Source: Bin34 sp965219935 (GTDB lineage: Bacteria; Chloroflexota; Anaerolineae; Caldilineales; Caldilineaceae). Taken from it: a DNA stretch of 64,000 nucleotides. The stretch covers positions 4,792,628-4,856,627 of the forward strand of contig CBDCOU010000003.1 in the NCBI GenBank assembly GCA_965219935.1, in the 5' to 3' direction. Shown here in pieces: positions 35,579 to 44,389 of this stretch. The first letter of the stretch is position 1, and each line of letters begins with the position of its first letter. The notes below the pieces were generated by a model. The model was given only the letters and a program-made list of their open reading frames with translations, had not been told where the DNA came from and ran no database searches. Made by a program: the position numbers and the translations under genes.

Positions 35579-36706
35579 ATGAAAATCACACGTCTTGAAA
35601 CGTTTCCGGTTCGACCCCGCTGGCTGTTTCTCAAGATCCATACGGATTCCGGACTGGTGGGATTGGGTGAACCCATTCTGGAAGGTCGAGCGCTGACTGT
35701 GGCCCAGGCGGTGGCGGAGTTGGAGCCCTATCTGATTGGACAGGATCCCACGCGCGTGGTCCACCACTGGCAGGCCATGTACAAGCACGCGTTCTACCGC
35801 GGCGGTCCCATCCTGACCAGCGCGCTGTCGGGCGTGGAACACGCCTTATGGGACTTGGCCGGCAAGGCGGTCGGCCTGCCTGTCTACCGGCTGTTGGGCG
35901 GACCGTTGCGCGACCGTATCCGGGTCTACCGGGGCGTGGGCAGTGCCGGGGATCTGGACGAAGTGGTGGCCAATGCCAAGGGTTTGGTCGACCAGGGCTT
36001 CACGGCCATGAAGACCGGCCCCGCCGGGGGGCGTCCGGCACGGATCGTGGAGACGCCCGCGTTCGTGGAGGAGGTGGTCCGCCGGTTCGGAACCTTGCGG
36101 GATGCCGTCGGCCCGCACGTGGATGTGGCGATCGACTTCCACGGTGCGGTCAACCCGCAGACGGCTGCCCTGCTGATCCGCGAACTCGAACCCATGCAAC
36201 CGTTCTTTGTTGAGGAACCAGTGCAGTGCCAGAACGTGCCGGTCCTGGCCGACCTGGCGCGCGGCACCCATTTGCCCATCGCCACGGGCGAGCGCATCTT
36301 CACCAAGTGGGGCTTCCGCGAAATCCTGGAGCAGCGCGCCGCCTCCATCCTGCAGCCGGACATCAGTCATGCCGGTGGCATCTTCGAGGTGCGCCTGATC
36401 GCCGGCATGGCCGAGGCGAACTACGCGGCAATTGCCCCGCACTGCCCTCTGGGGCCAATCGCCTTTGCCGCCTCCGTCCAACTGGATGCCTGCATCCCCA
36501 ACTTCCTGATACAGGAACATGTGTCCCTGGGGGAAGGCTACCTGAAGAACCCCTTTGAACTGGATGGGGACGGATTCGTGGCTCTGCCCGAAGGGCCGGG
36601 CTTGGGCATTGAACTGGACGAGGACGCCCTGGCCGACAAGATCGGCCACGACTGGACCAATCCGCAGTCCTTCCATCCGGACGACGGTGCCGCCATCGAC
36701 TGGTAG
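35579..36706 (+). CDS. D-galactonate dehydratase-like enolase-superfamily enzyme
   Basis: The 375-residue protein (ATG at 35579, MKITRLETFPV) belongs to the mandelate-racemase group of the enolase superfamily. D186-x-H188 (DFHGA), E213 (VEEPV) and E239 (TGERI) are the predicted Mg and acid/base residues. D261 (PDISHAGG) and H288 (APHCPLGP) form the Asp-His pair. These match E. coli DgoD (D183, H185, E209, E235, H285) at a constant offset of three. The expected reaction is dehydration of a sugar acid such as D-galactonate to a 2-keto-3-deoxy acid. It converges with an atypical sulfatase gene, and related catabolic genes surround it. Closely related enzymes differ in substrate. Confidence 0.82.
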   Translation: MKITRLETFPVRPRWLFLKIHTDSGLVGLGEPILEGRALTVAQAVAELEPYLIGQDPTRVVHHWQAMYKHAFYRGGPILTSALSGVEHALWDLAGKAVGLPVYRLLGGPLRDRIRVYRGVGSAGDLDEVVANAKGLVDQGFTAMKTGPAGGRPARIVETPAFVEEVVRRFGTLRDAVGPHVDVAIDFHGAVNPQTAALLIRELEPMQPFFVEEPVQCQNVPVLADLARGTHLPIATGERIFTKWGFREILEQRAASILQPDISHAGGIFEVRLIAGMAEANYAAIAPHCPLGPIAFAASVQLDACIPNFLIQEHVSLGEGYLKNPFELDGDGFVALPEGPGLGIELDEDALADKIGHDWTNPQSFHPDDGAAIDW

Positions 36707-36744
36707 ACGAATGGCCGCGTCGGGGGCCGGTCCCGGCGTGCGGG

Positions 36745-38145
36745 TCAGGTTTGGGACAGGGGCTGCACGGCCTTGACCGCGCGCTCCGGAGCTTCCAGGT
36801 CGGCCAGGTATTGGTTCAGCAGGTCCTGCATGGCCTTGGCTGTGCCGGGATGATCCGCCGCGACATTGGTTTCCGCCATGGGATCTGCCTTGCGGTCGAA
36901 GAGTGCCGTTTCCCCTTCCATGCCGATGGGAACATAAATCCACTCGTCGCTGTACACCACCGGTGTGGTGGACCTGTCTGCGACCGAGCCGTCCGCCGGT
37001 GCCGAGAAGCTGGCGGTCACGGCAAAGGTCCGGGCATCCGGGTCCGCCGCGCCCTGCAACGAGCCGGCGAAGGACCGGCCGTGGATTGGGTCTTCGTAGT
37101 CCAGGTTCAGGTCGGTCAGTTCCGCCAAGGTCGGCAGAATGTCGCAGGGCTGGATGTAGGAGGACACCGCGGTGTCCTGCGGCAGTTGCGGCGCACGGAT
37201 CATGAAGGGGCAGTGGGCCACCTCGGGGAAGATCGGCCAGTATCGGCTGTCCCCGGTCCCGATGTTGCTCTTGCCGGTGCGGTTGTGCTCGCCGGTGCTC
37301 ATGCCGTGGTCCGACATGAAGATTACGATGGACTTGTCGAAGAGGTCGAGGTCCTCAATTTTCTGCAAGATGCGGCCCACGCTGCGGTCGACCAGGAAGG
37401 CCTCGGCCAGGTAGTGGGCACGCAGGTTGGACAGTTCCGCGTCCGTGTAGACGTCCGCCCGGCCGTAGTTCGGATGGATCAACGGCGGGCCGTCGTAGCC
37501 GCTGTCGTCGTATTTGCGGACAAGATACTCCGGCGGGTCCCACGGTTCGTGCGGATCAAAGAAATCCACCCACAGGAAAAACGGATCCTGGAGGTAGTTT
37601 TCCTCCAGCCATTCCTCGGCCAGACTTGCGGTCCGGTAGGCGAACGTCTGTGATTCGCGCTGGTAGTACTGGTTGATCCAGCGGTGCAGGTCGGCCAGGT
37701 TGTGGTCCCGGAAGTGGGATCCGGGCCGGGTCTTGTCCGGCGGAATGACTTCCCGGATTTCATGGTTGAGACGCAGGAAGTGCGTGTCCCCTTCCTGCCC
37801 GCGCACCTGGTGGAACCCGGTGAAGCCGAGGTCGAACTGTGCCTTGATCAGGTGGGGGCAGTCGCCAATCAGCTGGGAGGCATACCCGTGCGGCGCCAGC
37901 AGCTTCGGCAGGTGGTTGCGTCCGCTGTGCAGCAGGCTCTGCCACGGATACCAGGGCCAACCCACGCGGCCGGTGGTGAAGTCCGTGCGCTGGGGGATGG
38001 TGGGGAAGCTGCCCGTGTAGAAGTTGTTCAGGCTGACGCCTTGTCGGGCAAAGGCTTCCAGGTGCGGCCCGCCCACGGCTCCACTGCCGAGGGGATAAAT
38101 GTTGTCGTAGCGGAAAGTGTCGGCGATGACGACAATGATGTTCAT
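36745..38145 (-). CDS. atypical sulfatase, Thr in place of catalytic Cys
   Basis: The 466-residue alkaline-phosphatase-superfamily protein has the sulfatase fold: MNIIVVIADTFRYDNI at the N-terminus, FFLWVDFFDPHEPWDPPEY, and VIFMSDHGMSTGEHNR as metal site. Where sulfatases have C/S-x-P-x-R, this protein reads T49-I-P-Q-R53 (FPTIPQRTDFTTGR), so formylglycine cannot form. Thr is a nucleophile in nucleotide pyrophosphatases and phosphomutases of the same superfamily, so a phosphodiesterase or phosphatase activity is possible, or the protein may be inactive. No export signal is seen. It is downstream of a PhyH gene on the same strand, with a stem-loop between them. Confidence 0.85.
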   Translation of the reverse strand: MNIIVVIADTFRYDNIYPLGSGAVGGPHLEAFARQGVSLNNFYTGSFPTIPQRTDFTTGRVGWPWYPWQSLLHSGRNHLPKLLAPHGYASQLIGDCPHLIKAQFDLGFTGFHQVRGQEGDTHFLRLNHEIREVIPPDKTRPGSHFRDHNLADLHRWINQYYQRESQTFAYRTASLAEEWLEENYLQDPFFLWVDFFDPHEPWDPPEYLVRKYDDSGYDGPPLIHPNYGRADVYTDAELSNLRAHYLAEAFLVDRSVGRILQKIEDLDLFDKSIVIFMSDHGMSTGEHNRTGKSNIGTGDSRYWPIFPEVAHCPFMIRAPQLPQDTAVSSYIQPCDILPTLAELTDLNLDYEDPIHGRSFAGSLQGAADPDARTFAVTASFSAPADGSVADRSTTPVVYSDEWIYVPIGMEGETALFDRKADPMAETNVAADHPGTAKAMQDLLNQYLADLEAPERAVKAVQPLSQT

Positions 38146-38181
38146 CGAATGGTTCCTGCAGACGGTTGGGCTGAAAGCACG

Positions 38182-38207
38182 AGCGGCACGCCGTTAGGCG
38201 TGCCGCT
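38182..38207 (-). terminator. 11-bp perfect stem-loop after PhyH gene
   Basis: The arms AGCGGCACGCC (38182-38192) and GGCGTGCCGCT (38197-38207) enclose a 4-nt loop. It lies between the PhyH stop (38272) and the sulfatase start (38145) on the minus strand, followed by CGTGCTTTC. It is a terminator or intercistronic attenuator. Confidence 0.6.
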
Positions 38208-38271
38208 GTTCTTCGAGTTGGGTGCGGAACTGCGCGCCCGCCGGGCTTTCGGCCCGGGCCGAGCGTCCCGA

Positions 38272-39243
38272 TCAGGCGCAGACCGCGGCTTCGCCGTCCC
38301 ACCGATATGTGGTGGTCGCGTCGGAGGGCAGGGCGGACAGGCGCGCATGGGTTTCGTGCCACAGCCGATCCCACTCGGCCGGATCCCTCAATTCGGTCTC
38401 GGGAGCCCGGCGGCTGCGGACCACAAACCCGGGCAGGAAACCCCTGCCCGTGGGCTGGTCGGTCGGGTTGTAGCGCACGTCGAAGCTCCAGCGGATGCGG
38501 TCCGAGACGTTGGACAGGGAGCCATGGCAGGTGTGCCGGTGCATGAACAGAACATCGCCGGCTTCCATCGGCACCGGGATGGCGCTGTCCAGTTCCAGGG
38601 ACTGATCCGGAACATGGATGCCCATGTTGCCCATGCAGTGCGTCAGCAGCTCGCGCCGGTGACTCCTGGGGATGAGTTGCAGGCATCCGCTCTCCACGGG
38701 TGCGTCCAGCAGCGGAAACCAGACGGTCAGCATGTTGGTTTCGTCCGCTTCCGGCATGACCACGCCGTGATCCTGGTGCCAGGGTGTGGCCTTGATGATC
38801 GGGTTGTAGTCTCCGTCGATCGGGATTTGGTCCTCGGGCGGCTTGATGCGCACGTGCTGGACGGGATTGGAGTAGACCTCGGGTCCGATCAGGTTCTCCA
38901 CAACGTCGATGAGCCTGGGTTCGGTCAGGGCCCGGAACACCGCCGGCCCGGTCCAGAACGGCGTGTCCTCTTCAGTGGCCGAACCCGGCAGGTGGAAGTC
39001 AAAGTACTGGGCAAACCCCTTGCCGGTGTCCATGTAGATCCGGGTTAGGCGCTCCCCGAAGGGCAACTCTTCGTAGGTGGACTCGATCTCGCCCTCGGCA
39101 TGGAGGTCTTCCGCCAAGGTGTCCAGCACCGTTCCGTATTCCGCAATCAGGTTGTCCAGTACCCGTTGGGGCATCAGCTTTTCAACCTTTACATAACCGA
39201 ACTCGTCAAAGTGTCTCAACTGTTCGGCAGTCAGACCGGCCAT
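38272..39243 (-). CDS. phytanoyl-CoA dioxygenase (PhyH) family protein
   Basis: The 323-residue Fe(II)/2-oxoglutarate oxygenase has H156-x-D158 (TPWHQDHG) and H240 (HTCHGSL) as iron ligands, with R251 (RWSFDVRY) as the 2-oxoglutarate-binding Arg. The N-terminal FDEFGYVKVEKLMPQRVLDN is family-typical. It is longer than the PhyH at 29042-29821 and only distantly related. The substrate is unknown. It is co-directional with the Thr-type sulfatase gene downstream. Confidence 0.87.
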   Translation of the reverse strand: MAGLTAEQLRHFDEFGYVKVEKLMPQRVLDNLIAEYGTVLDTLAEDLHAEGEIESTYEELPFGERLTRIYMDTGKGFAQYFDFHLPGSATEEDTPFWTGPAVFRALTEPRLIDVVENLIGPEVYSNPVQHVRIKPPEDQIPIDGDYNPIIKATPWHQDHGVVMPEADETNMLTVWFPLLDAPVESGCLQLIPRSHRRELLTHCMGNMGIHVPDQSLELDSAIPVPMEAGDVLFMHRHTCHGSLSNVSDRIRWSFDVRYNPTDQPTGRGFLPGFVVRSRRAPETELRDPAEWDRLWHETHARLSALPSDATTTYRWDGEAAVCA

Positions 39244-39931
39244 GTCCGTAAACCCCTTGGGTGTGCTCGGTGTCCGGCAAGCGTGTGCTCGTCGGATGTA
39301 TTGGGAATGAGATGTAGAAAATTATGGCACAGGCATCAACGGCGTGGAAGGCGGGAATTCGGTTTGGCCCTGTCTCAATCCATGTTGCTGTTGGTTCGAG
39401 GCCGTTATCGGCGGGTTCCGTGTGTGAGTGGGTTCCGTTCTCTGGCCGCAGGCCTCCGTCGGGAAACCCCGCGCCCTGGACTTGAACCACGCTTAGTGGG
39501 CACGACCGGGTGCGCAGCCAACGTGACCCGGTCGTGCCCGCGTTCCAGCCAGGAGCTGTCCGTTCTCAGGAGCACCCCCGCTGCCGGCTCGGGCATGCCG
39601 CACGTACGGCCGAGCCGCCAGTTGCCGGACGGCTTGTGGGTGCTGGCAAGTGGTCACGCCGGCGGGTAGAAGCGAGACACTGAGCGACATCGAACGGGCT
39701 TTCCGCATGTTCCAGCACCGGGCCATGTCCCAACGCACCTTTACGGCCACCGTCCGATAGGGTCAATACACAACTGCTGTCTTCAGATTAAAAGTTATGC
39801 AAAATGTTGGGCGGACCAAGTCCGCCTGCAGTATCTGCTTGTTGGCAATAGCCCTGTGGGGCCGGTACTTGAAGTTGCAGGAAGCTGAACCAGTGCCAGT
39901 CGGGTTCAGTCAAGAGAGGTGGGTATGAAGG
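39244..39931. other. intergenic, hairpin but no gene seen
   Basis: About 690 bp between the PhyH start and an ISAs1 end. No convincing gene. It contains the strong inverted repeat listed at 39498-39539. Confidence 0.4.
39498..39539. repeat. 14-bp perfect inverted repeat
   Basis: The arms GGGCACGACCGGGT (39498-39511) and ACCCGGTCGTGCCC (39526-39539) are perfectly complementary around a 14-nt loop. It stands alone in a gene-free stretch. It could be a terminator, an IS-related end or a REP-like element. Confidence 0.6.
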
Positions 39932-39950
39932 CAGGGCGATTGCATCCAAA

Positions 39951-40238
39951 TTGGTTGGCGCAACCTGGTGCGTGGGCGCAAGACGACAATGGGCGATTCC
40001 GGCTTCAGCCTCAACTAAGGAGTGGCTGCTGCACCTTCTGGAACTGGCCCACGGGATTCCCTCGCACGACACGTTGGGGCGAGGCTGCGCGCAGCTGGAT
40101 ACGGCCCAGTTCAAGGAGGGCTTTCGGGGCTGGGTGCAGGAGGCCTTTGCCCTGACCGATGTCAAGGTGGTGTGGTGTCCATCGCCGGCCGGAGCGTGTC
40201 CACGGCTGGCGAGGCTTGACTTTCACCACAATTGCTGA
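39951..40238 (+). pseudogene. ISAs1 transposase N-terminal fragment
   Basis: The plus strand reads ELAHGIPSHDTLGRGCAQLD, then FKEGFRGWVQEAF, the conserved N-terminal segment of ISAs1 transposases. The DDE catalytic part is missing. It follows directly after a terminal inverted repeat at 39932. Confidence 0.75.
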
Positions 40239-40281
40239 ACAGACATGATGTCCTGCCAGATACCGAGGGACGGACGCCTTC

Positions 40282-41403
40282 CTATGCCGGTGGCTGGTTT
40301 GTTTCGCGCCCGGCCCTGTGCTCGCCAAACAACCACTTTCGCCACTCGCCCGGATTGTTCAAGGCGTTCTTGATGCGTTCCCGGGCATCCTGTGGCGGGC
40401 CATCCTGCATCCAATCATTTTCCAGCATTTCAAATTCTTCTTGGGTTACAACACCCGTCAGGAGGAGGGCCTCAAGGTTGCCTATTGTTCGCCAGTCTTC
40501 GGAACTCAGATGCGTCGGAGGTATAGGGAGGGATTCGAGTCCCCCCAAAGGCTCGTCACTCAACCAGTGCTCATACTTGACCTCGCGCGGGGTTTTGCCG
40601 AGATGCTTCAGGATGTGGCCCGCCAGATCACTACAGCTCTGCTGAACCGCCTCAACCAGCTCTTCGGGTTCATCGGACGGCCAGTTTTTGTGTCTGCCGC
40701 CATAGACGGCTTGTTCGCGGAAGTCGGCCAAGCTTGTCAACTGACTGTATGACAGCATCCCCTCCAACCACTCGCTGCGAACCTCGGACAGGGAATCCAC
40801 AAGCAATTCCAGATTGTGATGATTGCCGAAGGGCAGGCGGTTGACACCCAGAGCCGCCTTTAGGCAATTCTCCAGTGCCTCCTCTGCATGGAAGAGAGCG
40901 TCTGCCGGATCTCCTCCGCCCATGGCGTGGAGAGCTCTTCGCAAGTGGTCCTGGGTGACCTGTAGCTTCTCCTGAACTCCGGGCCAAGGGTTGTCCTGTG
41001 GCATGACTGGCAGACGATCTCCTGTTGGCGTAAGTCCCTCGCATTGCACCTGACCGGCGATATGCGGGAAGGAAGTGCGGAGCTCTTCAAAATCGGGCCG
41101 GGGAATGGCAGTAATCTGAATGTGCGGTGGGTGGTCGTTGTATTCCTCTCCGGCAACCGCATGCACCTGATGCTTCACCGAAATCATGGCCTCTGTCTCA
41201 GGCGGAGTGCCAATCAAGGCCAGATCGATGTCGGACCGCGAGTCCCAAGTGCCCGCCGCCCGACTGCCAAAGAGGATGATCTCTGCATCCGGAAGATGGT
41301 TTTGGAGTGCCCGCGCCACGGCCAGTGCCCGCGGATCGGGTTGTCCCTGCCTGTTCGCCTCCGCCGTGTCCGGCGTTTGCAGGGTTGGATCAACCGCAGC
41401 CAT
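40282..41403 (-). CDS. fused MNT nucleotidyltransferase-HEPN protein
   Basis: The 373-residue protein joins two modules that are usually separate. Residues 25-110 are a minimal nucleotidyltransferase with ILFGSRAAGTWDSRSDIDLA (G-S-x3-G...S-D-x-D). Residues 150-270 are an all-helical HEPN domain with ALFHAEEALENCLKAALGVN and LADFREQAVYGGRHK. The C-terminal 100 residues are acidic and helical with no named domain. In MntA/HepT toxin-antitoxin pairs the MNT enzyme AMPylates and silences the HEPN RNase; here both would be in one chain. A second fused protein is at 48553-49410, and both contain EGLTP after the MNT part. It is enclosed by ISAs1 remnants, which suggests acquisition. Confidence 0.75.
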   Translation of the reverse strand: MAAVDPTLQTPDTAEANRQGQPDPRALAVARALQNHLPDAEIILFGSRAAGTWDSRSDIDLALIGTPPETEAMISVKHQVHAVAGEEYNDHPPHIQITAIPRPDFEELRTSFPHIAGQVQCEGLTPTGDRLPVMPQDNPWPGVQEKLQVTQDHLRRALHAMGGGDPADALFHAEEALENCLKAALGVNRLPFGNHHNLELLVDSLSEVRSEWLEGMLSYSQLTSLADFREQAVYGGRHKNWPSDEPEELVEAVQQSCSDLAGHILKHLGKTPREVKYEHWLSDEPLGGLESLPIPPTHLSSEDWRTIGNLEALLLTGVVTQEEFEMLENDWMQDGPPQDARERIKNALNNPGEWRKWLFGEHRAGRETNQPPA

Positions 41404-41559
41404 GTTCCGCCTCTCCTTGCTGTGTGAGTGTCATTCTACGGGAACTTCCGGACATTGTGAGCCGAAAGCTTGATTTGGTCGCGGACGGTGCCTGGAATGC
41501 CCGGCTTCCGGAAGCCGGATTCGGAGGCTTCCACGACAGGAAGGTCCGGCACTGGTGGG

Positions 41560-42609
41560 GTCAGGGTCTGGAATACTTGGAGTATCAGCCCCGGCTCAGG
41601 ATTTGGAGTGGGCCGCGACCCGCTTGGCACGCCGCCCGGGATCTCCTCGCACGACACGCTGGGGCGGGTCTTCGCACGGCTGGACGCGAGCGGATTTGGG
41701 GAGGGCTTCCGGGATTGGGTGCAGGAGTCCTTCAAGCTGACCGCGGGCCCGGTCGTGCCCGTCGACGGCCAGAGCGTGCGCGGTTCCCATGACCGGGGGC
41801 GGGGGCTGGGGCCCCTGTATCCGGATCGGTGCCTGGGCCCAGGACCACCGCCTGGTTCTGGCCCAGACGGCGGTGGACGACAAGTCCAAGGCAAGCACGG
41901 CCATCCCGGAACTGCTGCGCAGGCTGTGCCTGAAAGGCTGCATCGTGACCCTGGACGCCATGGGTTGCCAGAAGGCCATCGCGCGCCGGATCCGGCAGCA
42001 GGGGGCCAACTACGTGCTGCGCGTCCGGGACAACCACAAGGGCCTTCACGCGCGTCGGGAGGATACCTTCGCCCTGGAACGGGCCGGACACTTCGCCGAC
42101 TATGCCCACGACGATGCGGACACGGTCGGCAAGGACCACGGGCGCATCGCGATCCACCGCGGCTGGACGACCGGCGACCCCGCCCTGCTCGCCCATGCCG
42201 CCCCCGACCGCGAGTGGTGCGACCTGGCCAGCCTGGTCTGGGTCGAGTGCGAACGCCGCATCGGCGACCGGGTCACGACCGACGTCCGCATCTTCATTTC
42301 CAGCCTGCCGCCCAAGGTCCGACTCCAGCTGCAGGCCGTGCGCCGGCACTGGCGGGTCCCTCTGGGTGCGAAAACGCCCACCACCGGGTCCTGGATGTGG
42401 CCTTCGGCGAGGACGACAGCCGCACTCGCACGGGGTACGCCGCCCACAACATAGACCATCCTCAAGCGCATCGGCCATAACCTTCAGCGGCAGGATCGCG
42501 CCCTGAAGATGGGCATCGCCAACAAGCGGCTGGCGGCGGGTTGGGACAAGAACCACCTGTGCCAACTGATTGGCTTCAAGCCCAAACCCATTTGGATGCA
42601 ATCGCCCTG
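41560..42609 (+). pseudogene. ISAs1 transposase pseudogene with several frameshifts
   Basis: Joining three frames restores an ISAs1 transposase. The first contains GISSHDTLGRVFARLDASGF, then VVPVDGQSVRGSHDRG. After a shift near 41800 come AWAQDHRLVLAQTAVDDKSK, GCIVTLDAMGCQKAIARRI and NYVLRVRDNHKGLH, with the catalytic Asp residues. After a shift near 42370 come VLDVAFGEDDSRTRTGYAAH, and then, after another, ILKRIGHNLQRQDRALKMG. The right terminal inverted repeat overlaps its end (42590-42609). At least three frameshifts inactivate it. Confidence 0.85.
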
Positions 42610-42754
42610 GCTACTGGGTTCGGTGGCAAGCCGTCGGGAACAGCCATCAGCCGCACTGTGCCATATACTTAAGCCGCCTCGGCGCTTCAGCCTCCATGCC
42701 TGCCATCAGTGGCGAGTCGGCTGGGCGCGCTTTCTTCACAGGAGGATATTGAAC

Positions 42755-44269
42755 ATGGGTCGTGATCTAACAAGACGCGATTTTCTGCGCCTGTCCGGCG
42801 CCGCGGCCGGCATTACGGCACTGGCGGCTTGTGCCCCGGGTGCTCCCGGTGACGGCACCGGCGTTGCCCAGACCGAACAGGCGGTTATCCGCTACGCCGG
42901 CCTGGAGGGCATGGGCGCGACGGTGGAACGCTTCATTCTGCCTTGGCTGGAAGAGGTTGGCTACGGCTGGGAGCGCGGCTCCTTCGGACAGCAGGAGCTG
43001 ACGGACAAGATCATGCAGTCGGTGGCCACGGACACGTACCTGGCCGATGTCTTCCAGTTCCCGTCCAACGCGCGGTCCGACGTGATTAACGCCGGCGCCC
43101 TCTATCCCATTCCGGACTTCGTGCTGGACGCCATCGACTTCGACGACGTGCTGCCGAGCATTGTGGGTACGCTCTCTTGGGGCGGCCAGGTCTACGCCCT
43201 GCCCTACGACGGAGACATCCATTATTCGTCCTTCCGCAAGGATCTCTTTGCGGACTCGGCGATCGCTTCCGATTTCGAGTCGAAAACCGGCTACCAGCTT
43301 GATTCCGAATCGGGGGCCAAGACCTGGGACGAGTGGCGCGCCATTGCGGAACACTTCACCGGTTGGGACTGGAACGGCAACGGCGAGGAGGACGACTACG
43401 GCATCGCCACGATGAACAAGCGCGGCGACACCTTGTGGTGGGGTTTCCATTCCCGCGCCACCGCCTATGCCAAGCATCCGGACGATCCCTCCTACTTCAT
43501 CGATGTCGATACGGGTGAGGCCCGGGTCAACAACCCCGGCTTCGTGCGCGCCCTGACCGAGTGGGTGGAAGAGAACCAGAACTGGTCGCCGCCCGGCGGC
43601 ACCGGCTTCACCTACGGCGACTCGCTCAACGCGATGAACGGTGGACGCGTGGTCCAGACCTACAACTGGGATGCGGTCACCACCGCCGCCGCCGGCGAGT
43701 TTTCCGTCATTCAAGGCAAGCAGGGCTACAACCACCTGCCGGGTTCCTACGAGGTTTACAACCACAAGGAAGGCGGCTGGGAGGCCTTCGAGGAACCGAG
43801 CGCAGCACCCTTCCTGGCCTTTGGTGGCTGGGTGATCGCGGTCTCGGCCTTGACCGATGACAGTGTGATCGAACAGGTTTGGAACATGGCCATCGAGCTG
43901 ACCAAGCCCGAGTCGGGCATATGGTTCGTCACCAACCTGACCGGATGCAGCCCCTATCGCTTCAGCCAGTTGGAGGCCGTGGACGAGTTTGCCAACGGTC
44001 CCCTGCAGCTGGGCGAGGAGGTCGCGGTCGACTACCTGAACGCGGCCAAGGCGACACTGGATCATCCCAACGCGGTCACCGACCAGGCCTTTGGCGGCTG
44101 GGTTCAGTACCGCGATGCCCTTGAACTGGGTGTCTCCAAGGCCATGGCCAACGAGATTGACCCGCAGGGCGCGATGGACGAAGTGGCGGCCGCCTTTGAC
44201 GAGATCAGCGACCGCATGGGCGGCAAGGAACGCCAGGCGGAACTGTATCGGCTGACGCTTGGTTTGTAA
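42755..44269 (+). CDS. ABC transporter substrate-binding lipoprotein (carbohydrate type)
   Basis: The 504-residue protein begins MGRDLTRRDFLRLSGAAAG, a twin-arginine signal, and ends the signal with ITALAAC, a lipobox. It should be exported folded and lipidated outside the membrane. The mature part is a family-1 extracellular solute-binding fold of the sugar class (IPDFVLDAIDFDDVLPS; EQVWNMAIELTKPES). AGGAGG seven bases before the ATG at 42755 supports this start; the frame extends upstream into ISAs1 sequence. The permeases at 44390 and 45357 complete the importer. The ATPase is not in the window and may be a shared MsmK-type subunit. A sugar or sugar-acid oligomer is a likely ligand. Confidence 0.9.
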   Translation: MGRDLTRRDFLRLSGAAAGITALAACAPGAPGDGTGVAQTEQAVIRYAGLEGMGATVERFILPWLEEVGYGWERGSFGQQELTDKIMQSVATDTYLADVFQFPSNARSDVINAGALYPIPDFVLDAIDFDDVLPSIVGTLSWGGQVYALPYDGDIHYSSFRKDLFADSAIASDFESKTGYQLDSESGAKTWDEWRAIAEHFTGWDWNGNGEEDDYGIATMNKRGDTLWWGFHSRATAYAKHPDDPSYFIDVDTGEARVNNPGFVRALTEWVEENQNWSPPGGTGFTYGDSLNAMNGGRVVQTYNWDAVTTAAAGEFSVIQGKQGYNHLPGSYEVYNHKEGGWEAFEEPSAAPFLAFGGWVIAVSALTDDSVIEQVWNMAIELTKPESGIWFVTNLTGCSPYRFSQLEAVDEFANGPLQLGEEVAVDYLNAAKATLDHPNAVTDQAFGGWVQYRDALELGVSKAMANEIDPQGAMDEVAAAFDEISDRMGGKERQAELYRLTLGL

Positions 44270-44293
44270 TCGCTGTTTGGTATCACAACTGAA

Positions 44294-44324
44294 GGCGGGG
44301 GAGGGAAGTGCTCCCTCCCCCGCC
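44294..44324 (+). promoter_or_regulatory. 13-bp stem-loop between binding protein and permease genes
   Basis: GGCGGGGGAGGGA (44294-44306) pairs perfectly with TCCCTCCCCCGCC (44312-44324) around a 5-nt loop. It is 24 bp after the binding-protein stop and 66 bp before the permease start. Such hairpins limit read-through and protect the upstream mRNA, giving more binding protein than permease. No U-tract follows. Confidence 0.75.
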
Positions 44325-44389
44325 GCAGGCATGAAATGCAGGGAAGGACGCGTCCGCATCCTCTCGGCAAACGTTGAAACGCTTGACTG

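Larger units (their letters stand above)
39932..42609. mobile_element. ISAs1-bounded composite segment carrying an MNT-HEPN gene
   Basis: The sequence CAGGGCGATTGCATCCAAAT occurs at 39932-39951 and, in exact inverted orientation, at 42590-42609. Just inside the left copy is an N-terminal ISAs1 transposase fragment, and just inside the right copy is the C-terminus of an ISAs1 transposase pseudogene. These are therefore best read as the outer terminal inverted repeats of two ISAs1 copies. Between them lies the intact fused MNT-HEPN gene (40282-41403). No target-site duplication is apparent next to the outer ends. Both transposases are dead, so the segment is immobile now unless helped in trans. 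Confidence 0.65.
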
